Shown here in pieces: positions 9,821-21,024 of a stretch of 64,000 nucleotides of DNA (its first letter is position 1; each line of letters opens with the position of its first letter). The notes under the pieces are model-generated. The model ran no database searches and was not told where the DNA came from. It saw only the letters and a program-made list of their open reading frames with translations. Both the position numbers and the translations under genes were made by a program. Source of the DNA: Ignelater luminosus (taxonomy: Eukaryota > Arthropoda > Insecta > Coleoptera > Elateridae); NCBI GenBank assembly GCA_011009095.1, contig VTPC01091052.1, positions 17,722 to 81,721 on the forward strand, in the 5' to 3' direction.

Positions 9821-10350
9821 ATACTTTTAATTCCTTGGCATAATATTAGATTCAAAATTAAACTTGATGATTACTTTAATCAATTAACATCTATATAGCA
9901 GAAAAAGTAATTATTTAAAAGGAACTAGTTTTAATCTATCTTTATTTTCTAAAAAAAAATTCTTCCGCATTTTTTATATTGTTTTAGAATATAATATGGT
10001 GCAAATGCAGACATTGTTGATGGATTAGATTTTGCAAAACAAAACAATCTGTATTATTTTAATTGGTGATGAGTACCCTGAAATTAATAATGTGTTAAAG
10101 AAATTGAAGTGGTTAAGCGTTAAGAATTTGATTTTTTATTTGGTTTATATTTTTATTTATAAAGTTGAAAATAATTTAGTACCAACAAGTTTAAAGGAAT
10201 TGACTTCTCAAAATTATAAATATCATGAGATACTAGAGATAAAAACAACTTTTATTTAAATATTTCATCAACTTCAGTTTCTTATAGGTCTATTTTCCAT
10301 AAAGGATTATTTAAATACAATAATCTTTGAAAATTATCCGTCATAGTGGG
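9821..10350 (+). pseudogene. LINE-A relic, part 3: C-terminal region of ORF2
   Basis: Continues the reverse transcriptase interrupted at 7210. FLGIILDSKLN (about 9832) is the conserved block downstream of the catalytic core. The frame at 10032-10259 contains LKWLSVKNLIFY and FIYKVENNLVP, matching the C-terminal region common to CR1/Jockey-like LINEs (LxWLPVxxRIxY ... YKxxNNLLP). Several frameshifts are present. Confidence 0.75.
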
Positions 10351-10411
10351 GTTTATATTGGTGAATTTAAATAAAGAAACTCACCAATCTCCCCATTTAG
10401 CGTATTTAATA

Positions 10412-10640
10412 CAGAGTTGTGACCAGTACTCAATAATAGTACTGGGAGTAACCAGTATCCAGTATCAGACAATGGATATTTCAGTTTCAACATTAAGTAC
10501 CAGTACTTTTCAATAGCACTTGAAATATTTAATAAAGTATTGGCAATCAAAGATTTGAGTATCAGTATCAAGTAAATACTCTTTAAATTACTCTCAGTAT
10601 TTCTAACTACTTACGATATTACAATGTAAGTACTTCTTTA
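10412..10640 (+). repeat. left subterminal AGTACT-rich region of the hAT element
   Basis: Terminal CAGAGTTGTGACCAGTACTC followed by many AGTACT, GGTACT and CAGTAT variants on both strands. Confidence 0.7.
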
Positions 10641-11558
10641 AAAAAAAACCTACCTTTGATTTAAAATAAAAATGTTATCGGGTAGAGATTTTTTGGAAAT
10701 TGTTTTTTTGCCATTTGAGTGACAAGGTATTCATGAAGGAAGCCTGCTCTAAAAATGTATTTTATTTGTCAGTTTACTAAAACATACCTAGTTTTAAGCC
10801 GAGTAAAAATAATATTAAACAAACAAAATATTCAGAAATTGCATAAATAACCCTTTTAACGAGTACTGTATTTGACCAAAGTTTGAAATCAAGCAGAATA
10901 ATAATAAATAAATATGGAAGATACAGGGGTTTGAAGGTGAAAAATTCTAAAATAGAATCTAGAGGTTTAGATAGTTGTTTAATACCTCTTGACGACTATA
11001 TTTTATCAAATTCTGTAGGCATTGTCTCGATACCCATAGCATGCGTTTCTATTTCCTTGAAAAACATGGAATGTTTCCACAAGTGACTTTATGATCTTAA
11101 TGTACTCTTATAAAAATGAAATTTTATCATTTTCACTAAACCTAGATATCAGTAAAACACCACAAAGCGCTGATAATTTTTCGTTAGAAGATAAAATCTT
11201 TTGTATGGCATCATACGAGGAATACCATCTATGATCACTCAAGTAGCCCAAAATTTGTTGAATTATTTCCGCTGATTTATGTCTCTTTGCTTTACTTCAC
11301 AGATTTAAATATTTATTAAAAAGTAAAGGTGCTTCCTGAAGTTGTTTATTGTTTTATTTATTAACTAATGCAACCATCTTAAGCGATGGATCTTCAACAT
11401 GTTTATTAAAAATTTGATAAGTTGATGAGAATTTAATGAATTGTAGTAGTTTTTATTATCAATTAATGGTGTACGATGCACCTCATTAACGTCCTGGCAA
11501 AAATCTAAACTTAGATTTTTCGATTTATATGAATCAGCTACACTGACGAATTCTGGTG

Positions 11559-12357
11559 ACCAAAATAGTCTACCTCCCAAGGGATTCCCCTAAGTTATCT
11601 TTCCTGAGCTCAAAGTTCGTAATGTGTTGTACATGATTTCTTCACATTGTTTCGAAAATTTCTGTCCATCTCGTGAACGGTAAGATATTTTGTTTTGCTG
11701 TCTGCTGTCAAAAGGAATAACTTTGCTGAACATATCAATTCAGAATACTTACACGTTGGCTTCAGCAGAAATGATTTCAATGTGCATTATGATGACACCG
11801 AAAACCGCAAAGACTTGCTGTGATTAAGTGTGCAGCATTTAGGGACCAAGGATAGGAGCGCTGACAGCCTATCTACTCATTCATACTAGGTCAAATTCTG
11901 ATCCATAGACGTCCATCAATAGAGAATCGCCAATGTATTTTTCAAAGAGGTTTCATTCTACTCAGGGATATGTTTACAGAAGCAGTAAAACAAATTTTTT
12001 ATCTTTCCAAATTTAGCTGCTAGAAGTCACAGAAGATTTGCTCAAATTTAACTGTAAACATGCTTTTCTCAATAAAGAAAATAGATCAGCGAGTCAAGGT
12101 TGCGGATTCACCGATCGCAACGAAATTTAATTGTGTCAGTTAGAAGCCTGTAAACAAGATTAGTATAGTGTCTACTAATAGCACTTGACGCCTTGAACAC
12201 GAATCCGAAAAACAAATCAAAACGTTTACGAAAAAGCTACGAAACAATGTGAAAAACCATATAGATGTAGATAACACAGGTTACGAACTTTGAGCTCAAG
12301 AAAAGGGCTTATTTGTCCCAACCTAGCAGAATCCCTTGGGGAATAGACTATTTTGGT
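11559..12357. repeat. inverted-repeat unit nested in the hAT element
   Basis: Arms 11559-11622 and 12281-12357 are imperfect inverted copies. Outer part: ACCAAAATAGTCTA, then CCAAGGGATTC. Inner part: GAGCTCAAAGTTCGTAA. About 660 bp lie between. It could be a small TIR transposon (about 0.8 kb), but no flanking target duplication is obvious. No protein recognised. Confidence 0.55.
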
Positions 12358-13084
12358 TAGATATGTATTACCGATTTTCGTTGATAAATCTCGTTTCGGA
12401 ATGTTGCTCTTGCTCTGTGTGGTTTTACTCGAGTCATAACTAATGGTTAATAATATGAACTGTCCGAATAAGTTTTAAATACACATAATTGAATGACCCT
12501 ATAATCGTCATTCGATTATGCCTATTACTGATTAGAATAATAGTTATTTACGTAACAAGTTAGGAAAGTGATATTATTGCTTGAGAATCATGTGAAGACA
12601 CTTCCTTAACGTGGTACGTACACAATTTTTTCTGCAGCTACTATTAAAAAAATAAAGGTCTAAAATAGAAAAACAAAAAGCGAAGGAAATATAATGTTAC
12701 CTCAGCTTTGTTATTTTGTTCTTGATAAAATTATTCAGGGAAGAATTTCCCTGCCTAGATAGCTAAAGTGACGCCTCCATGATGTTTTTGAGTGAAGATG
12801 GTTATCAATATAGTGACGGCTGTAGAAAAGCAATTGAATAGTTTTGTAAACGCTATGATTTTTGGTGTAGCTTTTAAATAGGAGTATTATTAAAAAATAT
12901 TTAAATAGCACACATATAAGAAACATTAAACAAGTAGTACTTTGGATTATTTCCACATTATGCAAGTAAAATATTGGATTTGCTTTAGTATAAACTACTT
13001 GGAGAATTTTACTAGGAATATAGTACTTGCAATGGTTTATATATTTAAAGTAGTATTTACTGAGAATTTTAAAAAATAAGTACC

Positions 13085-13404
13085 TATACCTTGTAGACAA
13101 AATAGTGGAAATTCCAGTACCAGTACAGCAGTTTAAAAATACTAAACGTAAACTACTTAAAGTATCTACATTACTGATTACAATATTTGCAGTACATTTT
13201 CGTACTGAGTACTTCAACTCTGCAATACTTCTTAAGCAGTTAGTAGTACTTGTTAAAAATTTTAGAACACAAGTACCAGTACTTTGTAGATGTAATACTG
13301 AAAATTCCAGTACCAGTGTAGCAATTTTAGAAGCATTGGAAGTAAAGTGCTGAAAGTACCTAGATTACTGATTACAATATTTTGTACCGAGTACCTCAAC
13401 TCTG
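13085..13404 (-). repeat. right subterminal tandem duplication (about 193-bp period)
   Basis: Two diverged direct copies, about 13092-13222 and 13284-13404, share ATTCCAGTACCAGT, ATTACTGATTACAATAT and CTCAACTCTG/TTCAACTCTG in the same order. The offset is 193-194 bp. The second copy ends at the element terminus, so the element end has been duplicated in tandem. Confidence 0.8.
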
Positions 13405-13412
13405 ATTTAATA

Positions 13413-13975
13413 AAGCTACCTTAGTAGTTAACTACTGCCCAGCAATCTATGTTCGGTATTCTATATAAAAACAAATTTATTCGGTAGCCTGTTGCATCGA
13501 GACAGGCAGCTTTACGATTTTGCGCAAGGTTCCTAAGCTTGTAAATCAGTAACTTTATTGTTTAATTTAAAATTAAAATTTGCAAAAAAATTGTTTATAA
13601 ATCAGTCGGACATTATTATCATTAAAAATTAAATCTACTCGAGAATAGCGTTTAGAACTTCCAAGTTAGAAGAGTTTAGGTTTATTTTATTTTGTGATAG
13701 CTTAAAGTGCAAGCCATACTTTGAACAAGAATATTTTTTTGTAATGTATATTATGAGGATATTTGAAAAGCTTGAAAAGATTCATTAACGTTACCGTGAT
13801 ATAGTCTAACTCGATATCAAGTTAAATCAGCTCGATATCTGACAACCATGGTAATTTCTAGATTATTGGTGATTTATGCAGAAACCAAAAATAAATGCTG
13901 TTCAGTTCAGTTCAATAATCTTGCTATTATTCTTAACATTTATCCAAATATAATCTTATACTATTTCTTTTTCAG
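13413..13975. other. intron sequence upstream of the synaptotagmin exon
   Basis: AT-rich, no domain seen. It ends in a clear polypyrimidine tract and acceptor (CTATTTCTTTTTCAG, 13961-13975). Confidence 0.6.
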
Positions 13976-14155
13976 ACAATCCAACTACGTTTAACGGTTG
14001 CCGAAGCATTAAGCACTGACAATTTATCAAAAGCCTATTCTGTTGGCCACGTGATCATCGGAGCTCAAGCTTCTGGTAGATCCTTAAATCATTGGAACCA
14101 AATGTTAACAGCTTTAAGAAAACCAGTAGCTATGTGGCATCCACTTAGAAAATAA
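13976..14155 (+). CDS. Synaptotagmin-family protein, terminal coding exon (end of C2B domain)
   Basis: After a strong splice acceptor the exon opens in phase 0 and encodes 59 residues and TAA. The peptide starts TIQLRLTVAEAL and contains VGHVIIGAQASGR, LNHWNQML and RKPVAMWHPLRK. This is the C-terminal part of a synaptotagmin C2B domain: the last strand of the beta-sandwich, the HW motif, the helix and the conserved WHxL end. C2 domains bind phospholipid and SNAREs at membranes during vesicle exocytosis; whether this paralogue binds calcium cannot be told because the calcium loops are in upstream exons. No other exon is visible in the window, so the preceding intron probably exceeds 13 kb. The paralogue is not resolved (an insect alpha/beta or Syt12-like member seems likely). 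Confidence 0.85.
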   Translation, partial: TIQLRLTVAEALSTDNLSKAYSVGHVIIGAQASGRSLNHWNQMLTALRKPVAMWHPLRK

Positions 14156-15065
14156 GTAAATGAAGTAATACGTAATAATAATTATATACATATTTGTTAC
14201 CCTTGTTACAATCACTCTGTGAAATGGTCTACATTTTGTTATGCTTCCATAAATGTGATAAACAGCCTTCTATTAAAAAAGAAACCTGCGGGTGTTTTAC
14301 ATGTACCTAAAAAAAAAAGAGTTTGTCAGGTGTTAGTTGTTCCCTTAAGAGCTGTTACAATTGCCCTTTCAGCAATTGATATATCAAGAGGTTTGTTCGT
14401 TTATAACACTGGGCATATCCTTTTTTTTTAATACTCATTTAAACTATTGCAATTTCATACTTCCATTTCAGCAAGGTTTTAAACGAACAAATTATAAATA
14501 TTGTGTGACAATAACAAAACATTTGTTACTCAGAATTAATGTTATCATCATGGCTTATAAATACTGTGATATAATATGGGGCACATGTTTTTCTGTATCA
14601 TCTATTTCATATCCTTAATGGAATATTGTTGAATCTAGTAAAATTTATTATTACATTTTCTATTTCGAGGTATGTTATTATATAGGATTTAGCACACTAT
14701 TATTATTACTCCTCTATATCAGACAGTTTTCTGAATATCAAAACTATTGTGTATAAGAGCTTATACCCTTGAGACTTAAAGTCACATACATATGATGTTC
14801 TCATGTAAACCTATGTGAAGTGTATATAAAAAAAATGAAAAAAATGATGTACGATGAAGATTAGTAAAGGATCGATTCGGAGAATACATTTACTGAAATT
14901 TTTTTAATTTATTGAGTATATTCCTTAAGTACCTGAATAAGCTATTTATTTTCAGAAATGGCGCCGTGATAAAATAATAAACAAAATGCTCCAGGGAAGT
15001 CCACATCTCTTCGCATTTATGCAAGAAGTAATCTGTTTAGCTACGTGTGATTGGGATTGAAACAC
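14156..15065 (+). other. 3' UTR and downstream flank of the synaptotagmin-family gene
   Basis: AT-rich, with no further conserved coding frame. Several AATAAA-like hexamers occur but I cannot choose a cleavage site. A mariner is inserted at its end. Confidence 0.45.
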
Positions 15066-15067
15066 TA

Positions 15068-15095
15068 CGAGGGTGGTCTGAAAAGTTTCCGACCT
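15068..15095 (+). repeat. mariner 2 left terminal inverted repeat
   Basis: CGAGGGTGGTCTGAAAAGTT and onward, pairing with 16335-16362 with one mismatch. Confidence 0.93.
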
Positions 15096-15246
15096 CAACG
15101 TGAAGATGGCAGCACTCGTAAATAAAAGCTACTGAATTTCGTTGTTCATCTGTTGACAGTTACTCACCAAAGTTTCAGCCATTTTGGACGCGCAGTTTTT
15201 ATGTAACAGTCGTTTGAGTGAGTTGATGTGAGTTTTTTTTGTGAAA

Positions 15247-16298
15247 ATGCACAAAATCGAGTATCGAGCTGTAATTAAATATTTGTTTTTGAAAGGCAAT
15301 ACGCCTTCGCAAATAAAAGATGAGTTGGATTCTGTGTATGGGGACTCCGCACCATCATTTACCACAGTGAAATTTTGGGCTGCTGAATTTAAACGCGGCC
15401 GTAAGAGCTTGGGAGACGATGAACGTTCGGGACGTCCAAAAACTGCAACTACCGACGAAAACATCGCCAAAGTTCACCAAATGGTGCTAGACGACCGCCG
15501 AATTAAAGTGAGAGAGATAGCAGAGGTTATGAAAATGTCAAAAGAACGTGTTTGTCACATATTAAATCAACATTTAGGCATGAGAAAGCTGTCCGCGCGT
15601 TGGGTGCCGCGTTTGCTCACGTTAGACCAAAAACGTGTTCGAATGAATATTTCCAACGCTCTTTTGGCGCAGTTTAGGCGAAATAAATCCGAGTTTTGGC
15701 GCCGATTAATTACTGTAGATGAAACTTGGATACACCATTATACGCCCGAAACAAAAATACAGTCCAAACAGTGGACTGCAAAGGGGGAACCGGCTCCAAA
15801 AAAACCAAAAACTGTTTTTTCGGCTGGGAAAGTGATGGCGGCTGTTTTTTTGGGATAGTCATGGAGTTATTTTAATCGATTATCTTCAAAAAGGAAAAAC
15901 CATTACAGGAGCATACTATGCATCATTACTTGACAAGCTGAAGGCAGAACTTGCGAAAAAACGGCCACATTTGCAGAAAAAAGAAAATCCTGTTTCACCA
16001 AGACAACGCACCGTCTCACACCTCAGAGGTTGCCATGGCGAAAATCCACGAATTACGGTTTGAACTGCTTGACCATCCGCCTTACTCACTAGATCTAGCC
16101 CCAAGCGACTTCTTTTTGTTCCCTCATCTAAAGATTGCGCTCGGAGGACAAAGATTTTCGTCAAATGAAGAGGCAATCACCTTCGTGAACAATTATTTTG
16201 CAGAGAAAAATGCCGAGTACTATTTGGACGGGTTACAGAGATGGGAGCATCGCTGGGAGAAGTGTGTAGAGTTACAAGGAGACTATGTTGAAAAATAA
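15247..16298 (+). pseudogene. mariner 2 transposase with two frameshifts
   Basis: Start at 15247 (MHKIEYRAVI). The first frame covers the helix-turn-helix region, the WVPRLL motif and the first catalytic Asp (VDETWIHHY), then hits a stop just after a T-run at 15845-15851 that appears to have one T too many. A second frame reads on from 15851 until an A-rich run near 15977-15986, where another single-base change moves it to the frame ending at 16298 (GDYVEK, TAA). The last frame holds HQDNAPSH and APSDFFLFP with 34 residues between the two Asp, so the DD34D spacing survives. YSLDLAP has Leu for the usual Pro. Both lesions are in homopolymer runs, so sequencing error should be considered as well as decay. 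Confidence 0.93.
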
Positions 16299-16334
16299 AA
16301 AAAATTTTCAGAAAAAATGTCTTGTATCTTTGTT

Positions 16335-16362
16335 AGGTTGGAAACTTTTCAGACCACCCTCG
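16335..16362 (-). repeat. mariner 2 right terminal inverted repeat
   Basis: Reverse complement matches the left end; followed by TA. Confidence 0.93.
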
Positions 16363-16364
16363 TA

Positions 16365-17309
16365 TAAGTTCATAATCGAGAAAACTAAAATTTTGGATAG
16401 ATCCTCAGACAAGCACAGCGGCTCTAATATGTATATTTTCTATTTTCAAATTAATTTTGTTTATTATATTTTGCAGAGAAGACAGTAAGTATTGTTTGCG
16501 TCTGTGGTGTCTCTGTGCATTTGTGACAGAAGCCCTTTATCTATAATTTGATTTGACAAGTTTATTACCAAACATTTAAGCTAGATTAGAAAGAATAAAA
16601 TCCCAAATGGACAAAAACAAAGTGGGAAAGACATATTCTGTTCTAGCCTTTATTAAACAACGACAAAGATATTAGTGAATTTAGTAAGTAGATATAGATT
16701 CAAATTCTTATTGTTTATTCACTTGAGAATTCTTAAAAAAAGATTTTTCGCGCCATTGTTGTAGCAGTAACACTGTTCAGAGTGATGAAGAACATAATAT
16801 GTTGTACTGCATGAGATTTTCTATACACGTTGCGTATTGACCACACGGTATGTTATGGTACACATTACTTTTACTAATTAGATTTTCTTGTGGTTATAAA
16901 TAAGCAGATAAAGCTGTGCATAGTTTAGGTCGCGTATGTTTTTAATTTGCTTTTCATGTAAATCAGCGTATTCCACCCATGTATTATCATTGCGAAGACA
17001 TATAGCCGTATAATGCCTTAAGCATTTAAGAAACCACTGCAGAATGTAATTTCAGTTTTCTTAAAATAAGCTTTGCTTTTAAAAGAAAATTTCATTTTTA
17101 ACTTAAATCATGTTTGATGTTTTCATTAAAATATGCACAAAATACGAAAATTAAAACTTTCTTTACTTCATGTATTCTTGATGCAAAACAAAAAGACCTC
17201 AACAAGATGAGAAACAGCACCGGAAGAAATCTCCTTAGATTTTTTCAGGTAATTTTAGACTTTTACAAATAAAGGTTAGAAACTATTGTAAAAAATGGTT
17301 TTATTCTAT
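16365..17309. other. AT-rich intergenic DNA, nothing recognised
   Basis: No domain or structured repeat seen on either strand. Confidence 0.4.
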
Positions 17310-17718
17310 TATTTTAGTAAAAATAATGTTATAATAAATTTTCAATGTGAGCACCATTAACGGATAATCTTCGGGAAGCAATGCCTAAACCTTCTGAAAG
17401 TGATAAGGGTATAGACCATTTTCCTTCAAAGTTTTGTAAATATTACTATGGCAAACATTATGCATTCGTGTAGCAGATCAGGTACTTAAACTTGGGTCAT
17501 TATCAAATGAGTTTAAAATGTTCTCCACTGCCTGTGGCAGTAGTACATTTCCTGGGCGGCCTCTGTCTGTTGAACACGTAAGTTCGGTATGTTCAGTTTC
17601 GAGTGGCCGTTCTATTTGGATATCGCTGCACGTATAGCATTTGAGCAGCTCTAAAGTTACTTTGGCATTCCCCTAATATCAAACACATGTCTGCATACTC
17701 GTTGAGACTGTACACCAT
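17310..17718 (-). pseudogene. helix-turn-helix DNA transposase relic (N-terminal part)
   Basis: On the minus strand from ATG at 17718 the translation reads MVYSLNEYADMCLILGECQS and, after stops, RGRPGN, NIYKTLKENGLYPYHFQKV and ALLPEDYPL. This matches the N-terminal helix-turn-helix region of a Tc3/IS630-like transposase group abundant in insects, which opens MVYSxxEYxDM and later has YPYHxQxVQxLLPxDY. At least three in-frame stops are present and no DDE catalytic part follows, so this is a 5' remnant. Element ends were not found. Confidence 0.68.
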
Positions 17719-18400
17719 GACAAAACTTACTTATTTAAAATTCTAAGAACAAGGAACTATAAACTAACTACTTAACAGTCTACACACCGCAAATACCTAT
17801 AATAGCAAAACAAGAAAAAACAAAAAGAACGAACGTAGTAATGTTTTTAACAAAAAAATTAACACAAACGAAACTAACTGGACTAAAAAAGATTCTTGTT
17901 GCAGAACTCAAGCAAGTTCAAAATATCAAATGGACGAATTTGAAATGTAAGAAAATCACAAATGTCGTTACTTGCCTGGAAACAGTGGCAACTGTGTAAA
18001 CTTTTCTAAATACGTACTGCATTATTTACGTCAATTAAAACGCAGGTTACTTATGATAAACAATGCAGCATTGCAACATTTATCTATTAATTTTGCAGCA
18101 AAGAATTAACAATAATAAGAAGCGGATTACTGCCAAAATATTAAGATTCAAAACAAGAATATGATTGAACATTTCTTCTTATTACTGAAGCTACTAATTA
18201 TTGTAACTATTTCATCTTAATGATTAAAAATAGAAAAATCCAAAACAGAGTTATGAATGTTAATAACTCTGTAATGAGGAGGTTATCATCAAAACGCTAT
18301 TAGAATTTTTTTTTCAGTTTGTGACGTAGAATAACGTGGTGTACTTATATTATACACCATTTTACATACACCCTGTATACAAGGTGTCCCTGCAGAAAGA
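17719..18400. other. AT-rich DNA, nothing recognised
   Basis: No coding similarity. A short ACACC...GGTGT inverted motif at about 18368-18390 is too small to interpret. Confidence 0.35.
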
Positions 18401-19915
18401 ATCAATGATGTTATTGAGTATAACTGTAATATGAAGATTCTTAAACGAGAAAGACTAACGGGTAACACTAGAATACATCAGATTAAAAACAAAGATAAAG
18501 ATATAATTCGTGAAAAAAATCGAAGACTTCTATACTCAGTTACACTGGACCAGCATTTTACAACTGGAAAATATAACAAATGTCGGATCTGAAGAATTCA
18601 CAAATGAAGAACGATCGTAGTCCTGGCCTAGATAAAATTTCTGCTGAAATGCTCAAACTTGCAGATACTGCTACTGTACAGTCGATCGGAACACTGATGA
18701 ATAAATGCTTGTCAGAGGTTCAAGTGCCCAAGACTTGGCAAACTGCGAAAGTTGTTTTTTTACATAAGAAGGGCGACAAAATGAAGATAGAAAACTATAG
18801 ATCTATTAGTCTACTGCCACAACCGTATAAATGGTTAACGAAGGTTATAACAAACAGACTGACCAACAAGCTCGTTGAGTTCCAACCACCGGAACAGGTC
18901 GAATTTCGGAAAGGCTACAGCACCATAGAACACATCCAGTCAATTTAACTGCTGATCGAAAAATGCAATGTCCCGGTACACCTAGCCTTTGTAGATTACA
19001 ATAAGGCTTTTGACTCAGTCGCACTTTGAGCGGTGTTTAAAGCCATGGGCTGTGCACGTATTGATTCCAGATATAGAAACCTTTTAAAACACATTTACGA
19101 GATAAATTAGTTTAAACAGAGGCGTAAGGCAGGGGTACATTATTTCCCCTTAACTATTTCCTCTTGTACTACAGATGGCATTTAAAAAATTAAATTGGAA
19201 TAGTAAAGGCATTAATATCGACGGCCACTATCTCAACCATCTACGTTTTGTGGATGATATTGTTCTCATTAGCAACGATGCAAGTAAACTACAACAAAAA
19301 TTAAGAGAACTAGAAGTAGTATCTGAAGAAATAGGCTTTGCCATAAACATTGAAAAGACCAAAGTCATGACAGCTAACGAACAGGAGTTTAGGTTAACTA
19401 ATAATTTAATAGAAATGAAAAAGAAAAAAGTATATGTTATAATATCCTTAAGAATCCCAACGTCCCCATAAATTTAAAGAGAAGAGTTTTCAACACCTGC
19501 ATCTTACTGTTAATGACCTATGCCATGGAGACAACAACATTAACCCTTAAATCCACAAAACAACTCAGAGTGACACAAGGAGCCGTCAAGAGGATTATGT
19601 TAGGAATTAGTTTGAGAAACCGCATAACCAACCCGGAAATCAGAAGAAGAACTAAGACGGTGGACGTGATTGAGAGAATCGCTAAGCTGAAATGGAACTG
19701 AGCGAGTCATATAGCAAGACAACAAAAACGATCTGAGATTGGAGACCGAAAACTACCAAGCGAGATATCGGCAGACAGCAGCAAAGATGGAGAGATAATC
19801 TTGTAAAAAGGCTGGGAATGAGACGGTAACAGATTACACGGGGTAGGGTAGCATGGAAAGAAAAAATGGGTGTACGTCCAGGAGTGGACATCAAAAGGCT
19901 AAAGAAGAAGAAGAC
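18400..19915 (+). pseudogene. LINE-B relic: reverse transcriptase and C-terminal region
   Basis: Degenerate ORF2 of a non-LTR retrotransposon of the endonuclease-reverse-transcriptase type common in insects. In order: SPGLDKISAEMLKL (18610), FLHKKGDKMKIENYRSISLL, PPEQVEFRKGYSTIEHIQSI then a stop, FVDYNKAFDSVAL then a stop, LNHLRFVDDIVLIS (the YADD box as FVDD, both aspartates kept), and the C-terminal part RIMLGISLRNRI ... IERIAKLKWNWASHIA near 19600-19720. At least four stops or frameshifts separate the blocks. The 3' end is near the AAG-rich run at 19900-19913. The 5' endonuclease is absent. Confidence 0.85.
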
Positions 19916-20346
19916 AATTCTACTGCAAGCGGGATGCAGGGTATAACTACTTCCAACGTCTAGTTTAATTTCTCATTGTAGTATTGTAGAATTTGAACTT
20001 CTCTTAGTGGGCAAATTTCAGTTGAATTGTGTTTAATTTAGAAATCTGGTTAATAATATGAAGAGGGTTGTCATCAGAGTAGGGTTACAGTTTTCACCAA
20101 GCATTCTTGATGATTTCTTTAATTACTTCCCTTGCACTTTTGCGTATGCAATAAATGGGTGACCAATTGTTGAAATTGATGCTAATTACCAACTTCCTCC
20201 TATTTTCTGCTAACTAGTTTCTGGGTTGAATTTTTTAACAGAGACTTTAAACTGAGTATTTAAGTTTTCTTGCGGAGTTTACGTTAAATGATCTGATTGG
20301 TTAAGCGACTTGTCGAGCAAGTTGCGAAAGTTCTTCCTCCGGCGAG
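19916..20346. other. noncoding, nothing recognised
   Basis: No frame or repeat assigned. Confidence 0.35.
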
Positions 20347-20354
20347 GAACAGAC

Positions 20355-21016
20355 TAGAGATGGGTAATTCGTTCAATTTATAAAGATCGTATCAATCAGT
20401 GATTGATCCCGAAAGTGACCGAATCATTTCAATCAATCATCAATCGTTCACTTTTCCCATTCGTTTACAGCGTGTTAATACAATCACAATGACGTCGAAC
20501 GTCGAGATCGATCTACCAAACCAAATACCGAACTTACGATCGATTGATATAGAACTTCTACTGCATTGTTGCGGTATATGTTATACCGTGTACCGTGGTC
20601 AATGCTGTCTGCTGATAACGTTATAAGCGTTTTTGTTTTTAATACCATCTGGCATTCAAAAATTATATTTCTTCTATTATATATAATACAGAATAATATA
20701 ACTCAATAACAGAACATCAGTCACCTAATCTAACCAGTAGTACAGATATTGCAATAATGCAGTCACTAAATGCAGATCAGCGAAACTCGTTAATTCCATT
20801 TAATTCGGTACGATAGGTACGATAGGTACCTACCAACATCTCGGTCTTTGAATGCATTCATTGAATTCATTCATCTCATTGCAATCGGTTCCTCCACTGA
20901 ACGTTATGTCATGACGTTCGCGATTGATCGGTCAAGTACGAGTGAGATTCGGTCGTTCAATACTGAGAAGTGATTGAATTAAAAGGACCGAATCATTCAC
21001 GATTGACACATCTCTA
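20355..21016. mobile_element. hAT MITE 1 (662 bp)
   Basis: Ends TAGAGATGGG and, inverted, TAGAGATGTG, flanked by the perfect 8-bp duplication GAACAGAC (20347-20354 and 21017-21024). Interior rich in CAATCA/GATTGA and GTTC motifs with no transposase, hence a non-autonomous hAT derivative. A second element with the same TAGAGATG ends lies at 32097. Confidence 0.9.
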
Positions 21017-21024
21017 GAACAGAC

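Larger units (their letters stand above)
10412..13404. mobile_element. hAT-type DNA transposon, non-autonomous or decayed (2,993 bp)
   Basis: Both ends read inward as CAGAGTTG, and the element is flanked by a perfect 8-bp direct duplication ATTTAATA (10404-10411 and 13405-13412). CAG termini with 8-bp duplications define the hAT superfamily. Both subterminal regions are dense in AGTACT/CCAGTACC motifs, as expected for transposase-binding subterminal repeats. I found no recognisable hAT transposase inside; the interior translates only into short frames and contains a further inverted repeat (11559-12357). Confidence 0.85.
15068..16362 (+). mobile_element. mariner element 2
   Basis: 1,295 bp flanked by TA (15066-15067 and 16363-16364). 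Terminal inverted repeats start CGAGGGTGGTCTGAAAAGTT and match at 27 of 28 positions. It contains a complete but frameshifted DD34D transposase. TIRs and protein differ clearly from the element at 3385, so it is a separate lineage. Confidence 0.96.

Noticed and set aside
12735..13353. Frames on both strands at the right end of the hAT element
   Set aside because: They run through subterminal AGTACT repeats and show no domain.
14219..14618. Two overlapping plus-strand frames after the synaptotagmin exon
   Set aside because: No motif; they lie in the 3' UTR or flank and have chance-like composition.
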